Assembly: GCA_916613615.1 (NCBI GenBank)
Contig: OU744724.1
Location: 22,802,171-22,866,170 of the forward strand
Direction: 5' to 3'
DNA length: 64,000 nt
From: Steromphala cineraria
Lineage: Eukaryota; Mollusca; Gastropoda; Trochida; Trochidae
Made by a program: the position numbers and the translations under genes. The notes below the pieces were generated by a model. The model ran no database searches. It was given only the letters and a program-made list of their open reading frames with translations, and was not told the origin of the DNA. Shown piece by piece: positions 1-14,056 of this stretch (positions within the stretch are counted from its first letter, which is position 1; each line of letters begins with the position of its first letter).

Positions 1-100
1 TCCCTCGTATATGGGTGTCATGTTACTAAAAATAGCCTTGTATCGAAGGGTTGTGACCCTTCTGACGTAATATCTCGTCCCTCGTATGGAAAGAGTTAAA
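1..100. other. Edge region with a direct repeat and a small hairpin
   Basis: TCCCTCGTAT occurs at 1-10 and 78-87, and GAAGGGT-tgtg-ACCCTTC (45-62) forms a perfect 7-bp hairpin between them. It may be the truncated end of a repeat element that extends outside the window. Confidence 0.3.
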
Positions 101-1489
101 CCTAGCTTTACTGTTCACCTAGAATAAAAAAGTATTACCACTACATCAAATCATCTTCCTTTATCGGATCGTTTGCTAGTTCCAGTCGATGCTTGCAGGT
201 TTCACTGCAATGCATAACCACAATGGTGTTGCAGGCTTTCTCCCTGCAATAATACTAACAGCGGCCATATAAGTGAAATACTCTCGAAAGCGGCGATAAA
301 TCCCACATGACCTCACATGACCTCTTCCTTTATCAGTAAAAACATCATTTAAGTAGTAAACGTTTTGCTTTGTATTAGCATATTGTATTGTATAAGCATG
401 CCAAGAAACAGTTTGTCATCTGAAAAAGAACTATAGACATTAAGAAATAGTTTCAATGTCATTATATATACCTTTAACCCATAGATGCTTGAAACTAAGC
501 ACAGAAATGTATTTGTGTTTGGTTTCTTTAACTCGGTAAAGGTGATTTCTATGTATAGAAGATAAATAGCATATTGTACAAATCCTATGTATTATGCTTA
601 TTATTATACCAAAATGGTTATCCTCATCTCCAAAGCGTTTGGTGGCTCTTGGAGAGAGTTGAAAATATCAACAATTGTGCATGATAGAATTAAACATGTT
701 TAAACCCTTTACACTGTAATTCAGAGGAATTCATTTGAAAGAAAATTGTCAAATTACCCTCACTAACTTGTAAACATGTTTATTATGTGTGTTTGAAATC
801 AAAAGTATAAATATTACTGGTCTTTAATTAAATTCCTCTTTATCTCATCTTTTAAAACGAAGTTTTGAATAATATCTGTTATAAGATGTGTCTGAATTGA
901 AGGAAAACACATGTCTATTCATGACAATTTCAACACACATCTGGAATTATGTATAAAACATTGATTTGATAAAGAAACGCAATACTGAACAACATGTCAC
1001 AGAAAAATCAATTTTTCACCACTTAAGTAGCTTGCTTGTATTTATGTCTAAACACTCACATGTTGTCATGTCCATTTCAGGTGTTTTAATTATAACTGAA
1101 TGAGGGATAGGCAATACTTTCCAGCTACATTTCATTTAAATTTAGGATTTTCAGGATGGAACATGATTGAGAAAATGCTGATTGTGTACATTCTGTAATC
1201 ACTTTGTAACAGGCAGGTTTAGAAGCCATAATAATTATATTGTTATTCCTGGCCATGTTACACAAAACCTCATCGATGCTAAGGAAAGCACCTTAAAGAG
1301 ACACTCCCATCACAGTGACACATGATTTTTTATGGAAATCAAATTGCAGACAACATTTCTGTATATATACATTCCTGTAAATAAAATATGATTATTCACC
1401 ATTCATTTTAAGCATGTTCCTGAGAGCAATATTTTGGTTACTTAAAAATCTATAATGTTTGGGTCCAGTTGTTTTGTAGGAATATGTTG
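101..1489. other. AT-rich DNA, no gene recognised
   Basis: No long open frame, RNA gene or clear repeat was seen. Only a small tandem duplication of CACATGACCT near 305 stands out. Confidence 0.6.
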
Positions 1490-2050
1490 GATCAAGTAAT
1501 GTTGTATGAATATGTCCAGTAATGTTTTTCAGGAATATGTTCAGTTTCGGTAATGTTGTAAGAATGATTTCAGTTCCAGTAATGTTGTAGGAATATGTTC
1601 AGTTCCAGTAATGTTGTAGGAATATGTTCAGTTCCAGTAATGTATCAAGAAATATGCTCGGTTTCATAATGTTGCAGTATATGTTTAATTCTAATAATGC
1701 TGCCTGAATAATGTTTCAGGAATTTGTTCGGTTCCAGTACTTTTTCATGAATGTGTTCGGTTCCAGTAATGTGAAGGACTGTGTTCGGTTCCAGTAATGT
1801 TGCAGGAAAGTATTTGGTTCCAGCAATGTTGCAGGAAAGTGTTCAGTTCCAGGAATGTGTTCGGTTCCAGTAATGTTTAAGGAAAGTGTTCAGTTCCAGT
1901 AATGTTTAAGGAAAGTGTTCGGTTCCAGGAATGTTTAAGGAATGTGTTAGGTTCCAGTAATGTGAAGAAATTTCTTAAGTTCAATAATGTTGTAGGAATA
2001 TGTTTGGTTCCATAATGTTGCAGGAATATGTTTGATTCGAATTTGTAATT
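1490..2050 (+). repeat. Degenerate 25-29-bp minisatellite
   Basis: The motif GTTC(A/G)GTTCCAGTAATGTT, followed by a variable (GTA/GCA)GGAAtat, recurs about 20 times with substitutions and unit-length changes. Copies near 1560-1640 are the most regular. The minus-strand open frame here is a by-product of the repeat. Confidence 0.85.
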
Positions 2051-4740
2051 AGAATATAAAACACTTGACATTATGACATTATGATGATGACATGTGACCT
2101 GATCAATTCAAGTCAAGGTGTACAGAAATTTAGTTGATGTTCAATTAAGGAATCTTTTCAATTTAGATGTGCAGTTATTGAATTTTTATTGTCATGGTAC
2201 TATAAATTGAACTCCAGTTGAAGTTATGAGTAGAGACTTCAGCATTAACTTTAGTCAGAATCGGGGATGACACTTCAAGATTTAATGACATCTTCAGTGA
2301 AGATCGATGAGTTGTTGTCCAAGATCTAGATCTCCTATCTTTGTGGGGTAGAGAGATCAAACACAGATCATTGCCCTATATCTATATTCCATGTTATGTC
2401 CTCAGAAAAGATTATTTGAAAATGCCAATCAAAGATGAATCATCAGAATTCTGCTCTTCAGAATTTTTTGTCTGATTCACAAAGTATGATTCTTACAATT
2501 GATGGTATTGAGTAATGTTATGGTGAGCAGATATGCAGAGACTTGGTGAGTCAAAGTTACAGTAACAAACTGCAGAAGCCTTATTCTTGTCAAACGGATA
2601 ACAGTTGATGGTGTTAACTTTGTAGAATTGAACAGGCTTTATACATTCACAATACCACATAGATGAAATACACCTCTTTGAGGTTTGGTTATGCTTAGTA
2701 GCAGACACGTTATCTAGATTGAAGTTTGCAATTATCGTACAAATTTTGGAAACATTGTAAGGAGACATGAAGGCTTTACATGTGCGAAGGTCTGGACAGA
2801 TTCATGTCTATGATAACTCAGTTATCTCAATCGGGATCCAAGCTCCTAATACCATACAGGGCATTATCTGACTGTCCATCTTAGCTCTTCTTAATGGCTG
2901 TCAATATCTTGTGTATTAGAAATAAGCTGAAGACTTAATGTGTCAAGATCCGCTGACTACCAACTTGCTAGTTTGACAGAAGGGTTTGTCAGCTTCATAG
3001 CAATTAATTCTGTAAGAAATTCATCAACAGTTTCCTTGCAGCGTATTCTACTTTTTAAGTACTGAAGTTTTGAAGATCCGGACAACTTGTCAACATTTCA
3101 GAGACTGAATTTTGTTTATTTGATAAGTACTTTCATGAATCTTTCAAGAATTGTCATAGGGGTTTTATTTTTCATAAGTAACATTAAAATCTGTCAGTTT
3201 TATCTTATCCCTTGAAAATTTCACATGGTAAGTGGAGATAACTCTAGGCAGCAGGGGAAATAACTCTGGGCTCGATGAGTAAACAAATATAGCAAGAGGC
3301 TCCTTTTACATGCCAACATTTCTCACTGTTGTAAAATCAAATTTGTTCAAAACAATTGACATTTTGCTTGAAATATAGATTCATGACTCCAATCTCAGAA
3401 ATTAATTAAATCAATAATGTGATACCAAATCAAGTTTTTTTCTTGAACTAAACATTACTACTGACTTGCTTTCTCAACTTACTAGATATCTCCTAGCTGT
3501 AGCAAAATCTCAATTCTTTTATCAAAGTGTAATTAAAAGTTCCAAAATGAATAAAATTCAGATTTAAATTAATGTTTTTATAAAACTTTGCACATACTCA
3601 GGTTGTCATACCCATCTCCATAGCTTAATAAAAGTAAGTTTCTGATGCAAGACCAAATACAAGTAAAGTTTCAATTAATTTTTATTTCATTCTGCTCGAT
3701 CAATTCAAAAGATGTGGTAATGTTGGTGAATTTAAAAAGATAATCTTTATTGACTTTATTTGTTTTACATCAGATCAGAATGCTTTTCTTTTTTTATTGT
3801 TTTAATTCTTCTGTTCAAAATTATCCACTCAAAATCATGACGGAAATTCCCTTCAAACATTAAATCATTATTTGTGAGACATACATTTCTCAGTCAACTC
3901 ATTGAAAAGGTTCTATTAACTTGCACTCAAACAGTTTGTGTTTCATTCAGTGGAATTCAATACGTTTCAAATTTGAACATTTCGATAATAAGAAAGCCGA
4001 CAAGTTCTTAAAAGATCTCCAATAAGAGCTCTATATGAAGAAGACACTCCCAGCTTGATACCCTATATATACTGAGACTGTAACACGGTGCCCTCACCAA
4101 CGCCTACAAGAAGCTGAAGTTGTCAGCACACAGACTACAGTGCTCTCTCTGTCAAATCATGTTTTGTTCTCTAGCTTTTCTATCGACTGATCTTTACAGA
4201 ATCCACATACATTCAGTACAAAACTTCAACATGTCACACATTTGAAAAGGTTTGTCAAGAAATTCAATATCATAGTAAACCTGTTATAATTTCATACCTT
4301 TTCTGTACTAAGGTTTTGATAATAATAAGGATAATTATAACATGCTGAATCCACACCACAAAGGGGCATGTTCAAAGTTCTACACCCTTATGTTAGGACA
4401 AATCTATCTCCTTTTTCATTCTCAACTGTGGGAGTGTGCCATTGAGCTGCCAATTGAGGAGGCGCTTTTACGGTTATATTTCCCTCAGTATAAGGTATGA
4501 ATTAACCCCAATATTGGCCCTGAACAGACTTTGTTGAATTATTTCCATCAACAGATCCTTACAAAATTCACATTCATTCAGTTGAGAGTCTCAATGATAA
4601 ACCTTTAAGAAGGATGTCCTTTTGAATTAGTTAATGAAAATAAGTTTTTTAATTTCATCCTTGTTTATAATTACAATTATTCATTTTTACCAGATTTTTT
4701 TTATATAGGCTCACCCACGTCACCTATTATCTCCATGCAT
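2051..4740. other. AT-rich DNA, no gene recognised
   Basis: Two minus-strand frames of 61 and 91 codons (2175-2360, 2493-2768) have no recognisable domain and look like chance. Nothing else was supported. Confidence 0.55.
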
Positions 4741-4809
4741 GGCCCATTAGACTAGTGGTTAGAGCGCTTCCTGGTTCAAAGGCTTGGAGGTTCGAATCCA
4801 CCTTGGAAG
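4741..4809 (+). other. tRNA-like sequence, probable SINE head
   Basis: It has an A-box-like TAGACTAGTGGTTAGAGC and a perfect B box GGTTCGAATCC (4789-4799) at tRNA spacing. The acceptor arms do not pair (GGCCCAT versus TTGGAAG) and the T stem has a mismatch, so a working tRNA is unlikely. A decayed tRNA-derived SINE promoter is the better reading. Confidence 0.55.
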
Positions 4810-7800
4810 CATGCAACTTTAGTGGTATAAATAAAACTCTAGGCAATATAAGCATTGAGATCTGCTCTTCCCCCATGTTTAATTAAAAATTCATATGAAT
4901 AGGTTGACTTTTACATAACAGTAAAACATATATACTCGTACATAACACTTTTTTCTGTTTTATGAATTATTTTCAAAACTCGACACTTTAATGATTGTAA
5001 AATTTGTCTCTGGTGTGATTCTATAAATATGTAAATTTACCTCTTTGAAAGTCACTTGAATTTAAATTTGTTCAATGACATTCTCACATGATCAATGATA
5101 TCATATTCTTCTTCAAAGGAATCAATTTTCAACTTAGCAAAGTTTTAGAAAAAGCAAACATTAGAACTTCACAATGCAAAGAGTAATTGAAGAATAAGGA
5201 ATATAACATGTGTTGAGAGCGTGGAACTTCTGGTGTTTGTGATGTGGAATCCGGAACGAGTTTAAACGAATGATTATCCTGTGAACAAATTAACAAATTT
5301 GGCTCCATCCCCCAGTCTATGCATACTGATGTCTACATATTGAATTAGTCTAACCAAATTGCCGGGAGTGTTTTTAGTCTCTTCGGATTCCATCTTGTGT
5401 CGGTCTCCTGTCATGTGGTCTTTTGAGACCCTTGAGGCAGAGGATGGAATTAAGGGTTCACATATTGGCCTGCTAAGATTCCTTGATTAAATGAAGTTTT
5501 CGCTTCATTTAACATAGCAAGTTCAGTACAAATTGCTTGACATGCAAATAAGTTTAACTTTCTTCAAGCGCCGATCATCTTGCCTGTGCAACATTTTTTG
5601 TCAGATAAATCTAACGTGAATTGATGGCATGCGTCAACTTAACCATTTTCCCTAAGGAATGTCTTTGACTCGTTGATATGTGGAGATTATGTTCTGTGGA
5701 GCATTGAGCTGTCTTCTAACCTTTGTCGTTCAGACGTCACTCAATACTCAAGTCCGTGACCCAAATGCATTTGATGTTGGAATAGGAGGTTGACAAATGA
5801 ATTTCACAAGAAACGCCGAAACTCATTGTGGTGTTGCATGTCTATTTACAATTTGAAGTTTAAAAGAATTCTGGAACATATAACAAGCCACAAACTAACA
5901 AATTTGTCCTTTGTAGTCATCTTTCAACCATGCAGTTACAAGAATAATTAACTTTGATATAGGTTCAAAAAGACATTTTTTGGAAGATACACTATTAGAA
6001 CGTTTACAATGATAACACATGAACATTTGGTTGAATGAATGTTTGGGACAAAGCTCAGTTCCTGGAGTGACCGCTTGTCACCTCTAAGACAAGGGTTGAA
6101 TCTTGGTGTGTTATGCCAAAAGACATTAAACTGACACAGTATCTTTCTTAAAATTTTATTTGGTTTTGATAAGCTACAAGATATCTAATATGCTGATTGA
6201 AGTTCATATCTCATCACTGGACTTGCAAATATATCCAATAATGCATAATATCTCTAAAATGCTTGATTTTATGGAAAAATCAAGAAAACTTCTCAAATAC
6301 GGTTAATATTCGAAATTATGCATCCAATTAATCTACTTATTCGTTACAATACCTAACAAACACTATCGAATCGAATATATCTTCCTGTCAGCTTATGACA
6401 AGATTTCAAAATTACGTTTGGTGAATTTGCATGTGAAACTCGAGCCACATTGTCCGGTTTTCGATCAAAATCCTGACTTTGAATGGCCGTATTTTTGCTC
6501 TAAGGTACTGATTGACCTTTAACTTGTTATTTTCAGTAACAGTTAGGGGTTCCCGATGTAATAACATCGATTTCAAAATTTGACAAATGTCATCCTATTA
6601 ACATACTCTGTGTCACTTTAACAGATGGTTGAAGCTTAGCATTATGATGATAGAACAACACTTGACTGGCTACTATATAGTTGCAATATACACAATTGTA
6701 TTACTGATTTTGAAATGCCTAGTCAGTATCAACTTGATTAGTTTTACTTTAATTTTCTCAGCTTGTCCCAGAGGACCTTGAAGCAATGATTTGAGTAATT
6801 CAGTAATCAGAAAGTCCCTTATTAGGTCTAATCTATTTACCATAAGGTCAAGGGTATATAAAACTTTAGGTGCAGGTTTGCGTTATTTACTTTGAAATTG
6901 AAAAGCTCAACAAAGTTTCTTATTAAGCATAAAGATTTGTTTTCATGCAATTGACAATAAGATATTTCACATCCGAAAATCTTTTGATTTAAGTTCACAA
7001 ATAGCTCGAGCAATTTCATTATAAAACTTAACATAAAAAGTAAGGTTTCTGGAGACACAAAACTTTATATGAGTTCTGGAAATAATTTATATTTGAGCTT
7101 TGAGAAATGGCTTGAACGACTGGTTTGTTTCTTGTTGAAATGAGTTGAATGAACAATTGAGACTTTTATTATCACCAATTCATAAAATATGCAACGACGG
7201 AGTCATAACTTTCAGTTAGCGTGGAATAAGTCAAGATGAAATTGTGTCAGTTTGTGAATAATGAACATGAAGAATTCAAATATATACTGAAATCTGTCAT
7301 AGGGGACGACTTCTAGAAGATGAATCACCATTAGACTGAGGGTTAAGATATTGTGGGGGATGAATTGTCATACAGCGAGTCCTTCATCTTGCGGTAAAAC
7401 CTAACTTGATCATTCCCCGATCGGAGATTGACAGTTGAATATCATAGATAACAAACAACGGTATCTGTAGAAGACACTTATTACAGCATGATACAAATTC
7501 AGTGTTGACATTTAAATAGCCTGTCCTAATGCTGTCCAGTCTTCCATATTGTTTATGATGGGATGACATGAAAATAGCACTAAAGTTTTACTGATTTTAA
7601 TCTACCAACAGGAAGTGGGAGAGGGGATATTGGTTTGCACTCTGCCTGTTCATCTGTGTGTCTGTCTGACTAAGTTAAAGGGGACAGCTTTTCTCAGAAA
7701 CTGTTAAAGATAGGATTACAAAATTTGCTTTATGACTTCAAGATATCAATTCCTTTGTGAAGTCAAAGAATCAGAAGTTTGCAATAAATCTTTACGAAAT

Positions 7801-9481
7801 TATTGCTCATATGACACAGTGATTTTGGACACTGACAAAGGCAATTCTTGGGAGCCTTAGTGAAAACCAATTTGTCTTGGGATGTTGATGACTTCTTGTT
7901 CTGTAAAGTAGGGAACTAACTTGGAAGTCAGTGACTTGTTTTGCAGAAAAGTTCCCCCAGGGAAAACAGTCACTTGAAAGAGTAAAATGTGAAGAAAGAG
8001 CTCAAAATTTCAGTCTGATTCAAATCATGTTTCAAGGATTTGTCTCTTGCTTGATCCATCGAGCTCTGCAGTCAAAGTATGGCATGTATTTGGCTTTTGT
8101 TTTAGTAAGTTCAGTAAGTCAATCACAAGGCCTTGTACTAAAACTGAGTTGCCATCAGAACTTATCTGGACATCTGGACCTTCAGAAGGCTTGAGCTATA
8201 TCTAACACTCCAGTCTCCTCCACTCTTGGCCGCTTGAGGGTTAAGGAGACACTCCTGATTTCAATGTTGTCTCTCTAGGTGCAACAAGAGTTGCCTAACA
8301 ATTAACTAAAAAATCTGTGTCACTCAGTAGGTGAAAATGCAATGTAATGAGGCTTTTGAAAAATGTGTCTGAGTGGCAATTCTAGTAGTTTGATGTTTGG
8401 TTCCTAAGGGTATTGAGATCCATCATTCAGTGTGGTGGCAACTGATTACCCGGCATGTTAAAAAACACCTCGACTTTGCCCTTGGGACTTGCTTGGTAGG
8501 AAAAAAGTTTCAGTTTTCACCCTTGGGATGTGGATGAAGTCAGTAAATGAGGGGGAAACTCTGAGGAGAGTAAACAGCTGGTAGCATGATCTTTATTGAG
8601 TTTTCATTCTAGAAAGACCTTGTGGCATGTTAAAACCTTCATACTAATAAGGGAAGACGAGTCACCTAAATAGGTAAGAGATTTAGTTTGTGCCTGCCAA
8701 GAATAACAGTTTTGGGGGTGTATCCTTTCACCAAACATAATCTTGTTGGCAACTTATGGATATAAGCCTTTCCAGTTTGATGTCTTATTACATGTAAGCT
8801 CGTATAAATACCATCCATATATTAGCGGCTCTAACACTGATGGTTCTATATCTATTTAGCTATATACAGGCTTAGCTGCTGTCAGCCTCTCCTATTAACC
8901 ATGAAACAATATTTCTGAGACAGATTTAGTCACGATCCCAGTGATGACAGAAACTTAGAATCCTTTCAAAGAAGCCCTTGGGATATTAGGATCAAAGACG
9001 TCAATGCCTGTTGGCAGACTTCACTCCACGTCTCACAGTAGATGTTTCCTTTGGTGGTCCTCCACTATATCTCATCATGATGATTACCTCCCTTGCATGG
9101 CCAATTTTCTGTGATTAAAGGCCCAATACAGGCACATTTGAAGAGTGAAAAGAGGAATTTAAGGGGCATGATTTTCAGTTTTCAATTACGTCTGAGCAAG
9201 ATCATTGTTATTTGAAACATAGGCTAAGAACATTTGTGTTTGAAGTAAAGAAACTGTGAGAACAAGTCTATATAAATCCATTAGTACACTGAACAAGATT
9301 TTGTAAAGGCCCTACCTTGTTTAAAAAAGAACATCAATCAATATTGTTCATCAATTGTAGTGATTGATTGATTACATTATTTCTCTGTCTAGAATCTCGA
9401 ATTGTATAACATTCTGAGAGGATGTTAAAGCTTTATGTATACCATACAATTTTTATTATTGTATATTTAACTTGGGAACAA
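4810..9481. other. AT-rich DNA, no gene recognised
   Basis: Several frames of 60-87 codons occur (for example 6837-7058 minus, 7384-7569 minus, 7931-8194 plus), but none shows a domain, conserved motif or exon-like composition. No structured repeat was seen. Confidence 0.5.
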
Positions 9482-9482
9482 T

Positions 9483-9505
9483 AAAAAAAAAAAAAAAAAA
9501 AAAAA
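9483..9505 (+). repeat. Poly(A) tract (23 A)
   Basis: An uninterrupted run of 23 A directly follows ACAAT. No retrogene body was recognised upstream, so this is called a simple repeat. Confidence 0.85.
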
Positions 9506-12500
9506 TCAAGCAATTCTTGAGAAGTCAAATCATTATATGGAGCGAAAAACACAGAAAGTTTTTTACCTATCTGAAATACAAGTGTGGAAGAAAAATGGTA
9601 TTTCTCTAAATCATGGATACTACCAAATAATTTGCCTTGATTGGAAACTATGATAAAACACTTCCCTGTGATCATAAGGAGACAAATAGATAGAAAAAAT
9701 GATTCCTTTCTCTTCATGAACATGGATTGTCTTCAAAATTCAGTTCTAACTATTAGCACTTCATAGCGATGGTTAGTGAACATTCCATATTTTATTCACT
9801 AACTTATACCGTTAGAAACGTAAAGTGGCATCCTTTTCTATACACAATGGTACATTTTGAATATTTATCAACCATTGTAAGCTATTAATCAGGTTTAATG
9901 ATAATGTTATGGGAAATAGCCCTGGGACAATTGTTCTTATAAGCATTCTCAATTTGTCACAGATTATTACCTTTGGCAAAATCTGCATTCAAAGCATTAT
10001 TTCTTGTTTGAATTTGTAACTAGTTGCCAAACCTTTTGTTTGTTTCTTTTGATAATGCTATGTCCAGTGTAATAGTATTTTGATATTTTATGGAAGGTTC
10101 TTGCTTTTCTAATCATGGTAGAATTTTTTGGAATGATTTAAGACACATCAATCTTTGAGCTATATGCATTTTGTAGTTTGAAAATGTAATTGATGTATTT
10201 GGTGTAATTGAAACTTCAATAACAAGTTGATATCTAATTTAATTCTATTAATTACATTTATTGATTTCCTTTTTATAATTTTCTAAATACCCTTTTCTTT
10301 CAATTTATACTTTGATCACTGAAACATGATTTTTAAATATCTACAAATTTGAAAGAAATTGTTGAAAAAGATGTCTAATGAGTTTTATAGATTGTTCATT
10401 TTTTTCTTTAAATTTCAATGAAACGTACATCATCGATAGTTATCTCATTTTAAAACTAGACTTGCACTTGATCTGCATTCAGAAACATTTTAAAAAGGAA
10501 AATTTTACGTTTCTTTGCAGGTAGAAATAAATAATTTGCTAGTTAAACACACAAAAAAATAAATGAAATTCATCTTCGATAGGAGCAAATACTTTCATGC
10601 CTTGGTATATTATAACTGCCTGTTTCTATTAGAAGACTGATTGGATGCAAGAAAATTTAAAATATTAATTCGGAACAAGGATAAATCAACGAATTGAACC
10701 CAATTTCGACCATATACTTAGTGATATGAGCTTTCAGGGTTTTGAGCTTTAAGAGAGTAACAAAAATACCTTGTGATGAGCTGGCTAGCTCTCAACCAAC
10801 TTAGCTACATTTTAAACTTAACACTTTATTATTGCTTTATTATTGGATACCTGATTTATAACTACTGCGTGTCAGGAGGTTTGATGAATAGTTGTAAAAG
10901 GAAATGAGGGCAGCTGCTCCTTTTATTGAAGGAAGATGCATTATACATGTATACCTTTAGCTTCTCAAGTAGATATGTAATAAAAAATAATTCATTTTAA
11001 CTGAGCATATTCTAAATCATTTTATCACTTTCAATATGAGTAAGACATGATTCTCAGGCGTACTTAAGAATAAATAACGTTTGCCCCCCCCGGAACCTGT
11101 CTTATCTTATCTATAAACCGCCAACTAGTTCAAATTTCATTGATGTGTCCGATAACGTCAAAGGATAGGAAAGAACAGATGCGATATAGTATATCAAACC
11201 AACCATACTCAGGCCTTATAATATAGTTATAAGAGGACCATGGCTTCATCAGCACTGTCACAATGTCTCAGTAGTCAGAGTGTTGTGTTCAGAAGAGCAG
11301 AGTGTTACCTATACAGGTTCGAGACAGCAAATCACCAAAAATATTTGTGGATGGCAAAATTGGATTTGTGTTTTTTTCCCAAAATTATGGACTTTAGATT
11401 TATATTGACTATTAGTATTGACATTTGACTATTGATATCAACAAAATATTAATTATATCGTTGAAAAAAATAATTTTTTAGGGATATATATCATCATAAT
11501 AAACTGCTGTGCAAGGCAATTGTGTTGATAATAACTTTTACCAAAGGGACATTACTTGAATAATCCCCTTGCTGTGGCGAGTCAGAAGGAAATTAAGATA
11601 TAAAGACCTAACATTACAATAGAGAGACGTTACTAAAGGTTATTGATAAGCATGCATATATCTACTTCTTGATTCAATCTTTGTTAGGGAATGAATGATT
11701 GAAGTAAAGAAGCGGTTTAATAATTATGATAATATTAATGATAAGTTGACTTGAATCAAGTCTGGTAGTCCTACATCACTATGTTTGAGTCTTTATAAGA
11801 AGACCATAGCCTCAATACATGGTGTAGGGTTGCATTGTAGTCTTGGATTTCATTCAATAATGACCACACTGACCAGAGGAAATCTGACCATCAGGCAATG
11901 TCATGATGGTCAGCTATGAATAAAGAGAGTGAAATCATGAGAACACATCCACAAAGCATAGGCTAACCTGATCTCCACTGACTCCAAGTCATTAGTGTGT
12001 GGCTGCATGTGACTCTGCTCCCCTTGATTTATGTAGTTCATGTTTTTGCACTTAAATAAATGCTTTCTATTCAGTTCAATAATGTTTTGATTGCATGTCC
12101 TTGTTGATAAATTGTTTCTTCAATAACAATTTTCCTTCTAATAAAAACATGATTTCCATTCATCTTTCTGTGGCTTTGATATTGAATTACAGCAGAATTT
12201 CTGATGTGGAAACTGTTTTGATTTGTTTTTAGGCTTTTTGTAATTTTACAATTATTTTGCATTATTAATTATCAATTACTCAACCAGATGTGGGAATAAT
12301 CCCATCCTGTATGAAATACATGATCAAACGTTCATAAGACAAAGGCAGCACTTTCCTAAAGTAGAGAGTGTTCTGTTGGAATTTTTTCATAAAGGGAACC
12401 AATGGCTTTAAGCATTTATGTAATTAATACACGATCATCACCCCAACCACGTGAAACTTGTTTTTTAATGCAGTATTTTGATTGATTCAGATTTAACAAT

Positions 12501-12559
12501 TTTACCAGGTATAGCATGCATTCATAAATGAAGAGATCATTTAAATAATAAAATATTAG
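9506..12559. other. AT-rich DNA, no gene recognised
   Basis: A C8 run lies near 11,085. The 62-codon plus frame at 11,240-11,428 and the 63-codon minus frame at 12,071-12,262 lack recognisable features. Confidence 0.5.
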
Positions 12560-12850
12560 ACACCATCGTCTAAGTGAAGTATCCTAGTTGCGTTTGATGA
12601 GAGACCTTGTTCAAGGTTGACTTTTCCTAGTCACATTGTCTTTACTTGACATTATTTCAAGTCATAATCCTAGGAGGCCTTGCCCTGATGACATTGTTCA
12701 AAATGGCATTAGTTTAAATTGGTTTAGCCTAGGTGCATTACATTATCCTAGTTTGCTTAAATGTCCTGGCATTGTCCTAGATGAAATTGTCACGGTGTAA
12801 ATTAATCCTGACGGCATTGTTCTAGGTGTGTTTTTGTCCTGCTTCTGTGG
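12560..12850 (+). repeat. Degenerate minisatellite (CCTAG..CATTGT motif)
   Basis: The motif TCCTAG followed by a few bases and CATTGT or ATTGTC recurs roughly every 25-30 bp with heavy divergence. Examples are CCTAGTCACATTGTC, CCTGATGACATTGTTC and CCTGACGGCATTGTTC. Confidence 0.5.
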
Positions 12851-13237
12851 TTCTAGGAGAAAAGACCAGATTATTCAGCATCTTAAAATTCAGATTTCCT
12901 GTCATCGATTATCAGAAGGTGCAAAAGGAGTTGACTGTGTGACATGAAATTGTCTTCAAAAGCAGGACTGAACCCTCCCATCCATTACCCAAAGTACTTG
13001 GCAAACTGACCTGTCACAGATAAAACTGTCATAAACACATGGGCACCATTGGCAGTACCAGATCAATAGAACCCACTCATTTACTGACTTCCATTGTTTT
13101 CAGCATGCAAAAATATCATCTTTTACTCTAGCAATATGTCTTTTCTTTTTTTGTTTTATCAGTAAGACTCCTTTTCAAATTATTTTTCATTGTCATCATC
13201 GTTCTTGAATCAAATGACATGATTCTACATGATTTAA

Positions 13238-13276
<39 letters not shown>
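13238..13276 (+). repeat. (CAT)13 microsatellite
   Basis: Thirteen uninterrupted CAT units. The poly-aspartate in the minus-strand frame across this site is the translated microsatellite, not evidence for a gene. Confidence 0.95.
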
Positions 13277-13277
<1 letters not shown>

Positions 13278-13587
13278 TTTTCTTGTGTATCTATCACAAA
13301 ACCGCCCACCAAGAAAATTACAATAACCATCAGTTGCTAACTTAAAAAATTTATCACAATCACTATCAACACAAATATCTATCACTATCATCACCATTCT
13401 TCAATCATAGATCTTTCCATATAAGACAAAGAAGAAAATTGCCAAAAGTTTTGTTCACATAATTACACAAAATCAAAGGCATTGAATGAGAATACAAAGT
13501 CCCAACAAGCATAGTTAATATATATTATATTTTCAATAAATGTATTTATGAAATTATTCATTTTCGAGTACCTTCTGGGAAACATTT

Positions 13588-13596
13588 ATATAGGCT
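13588..13596. repeat. 9-bp target-site duplication, left
   Basis: ATATAGGCT, repeated exactly at 14,057-14,065 on the other side of the Mutator-like element. Confidence 0.65.
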
Positions 13597-14056
13597 GAAT
13601 GTAGGGAAAAAAGTAACAGGAAAAAAGTAACACTTCTTATATAAAGTAACACTTTAGAAGGAAATTGAGTTTGAATAATATTACGGTAGGATTTTTGTGT
13701 TGATAATCTTGTCATTAAAGAGGATTATCAGATCTTCAGTATGGAGGTAATAGAAAGCAACAGAAGAGGAAAGAAAGTGTGCTATGAAGGTCACATGTAC
13801 ACTGTTGCCAGTAAAAGAAAAAACAAGATCTGGAAGTGTAGCAAAGTCTGATTGCAGAGCAAGCCTTAGTACAACTACAGACATAAAGGATCCAGAGCTG
13901 CAGAAAGCAAACAATCACCCACCTGAGGAAACATCCATATCCTACACAAAACTGAGAAATTGTGTCATACTTTGTTAAACCTCATGAAATAAAAAACAAA
14001 ACAAAAAACTGTTACTTTTTTTCCTAGCAAAAACTGTTACTTTTTTTCCCATCACC
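13597..14056 (+). mobile_element. Mutator-like (MULE) non-autonomous element with FLYWCH remnant
   Basis: The 460-bp element is flanked by an exact 9-bp direct repeat ATATAGGCT (13,588-13,596 and 14,057-14,065), the duplication length typical of Mutator-like transposons. The 23-bp ends are inverted repeats sharing GGGAAAAAA(A)GTAACAG. Each end has a second inner copy of GGAAAAAA(A)GTAACA (13,619-13,632; 14,009-14,024). Inside is a broken FLYWCH zinc-finger coding segment, a domain commonly carried by MULE transposases. No catalytic domain is present. Confidence 0.65.
13741..13932 (+). pseudogene. FLYWCH-type zinc finger fragment, frameshifted
   Basis: From ATG 13,741 the frame reads a FLYWCH-like first half: RRGKKVCYEGHMYTVASKR, then IWKCSK ending near 13,845. 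It then hits TGA at 13,849. The second half (SDCRASLSTTTDI ... NNHPPEE) continues in the +1 frame to about 13,932. Together these supply the W-x-C, C-R-A and H-P landmarks of a FLYWCH finger. One extra base splits the domain, so no intact protein is made. The placement inside terminal inverted repeats points to a transposase remnant rather than a host gene. Confidence 0.6.

Noticed and set aside
4741..4809. Functional tRNA gene
   Set aside because: The B box is perfect, but the acceptor stem does not pair and the T stem has a mismatch.
6060..6110. Possible SINE head (GGGTTGAATCTTGG at 6093)
   Set aside because: The B box is imperfect and no A box or SINE body was found at the right spacing.
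13128..13397. 89-codon minus frame with a run of 13 Asp
   Set aside because: The Asp run is the translated (CAT)13 microsatellite; the rest has no domain.
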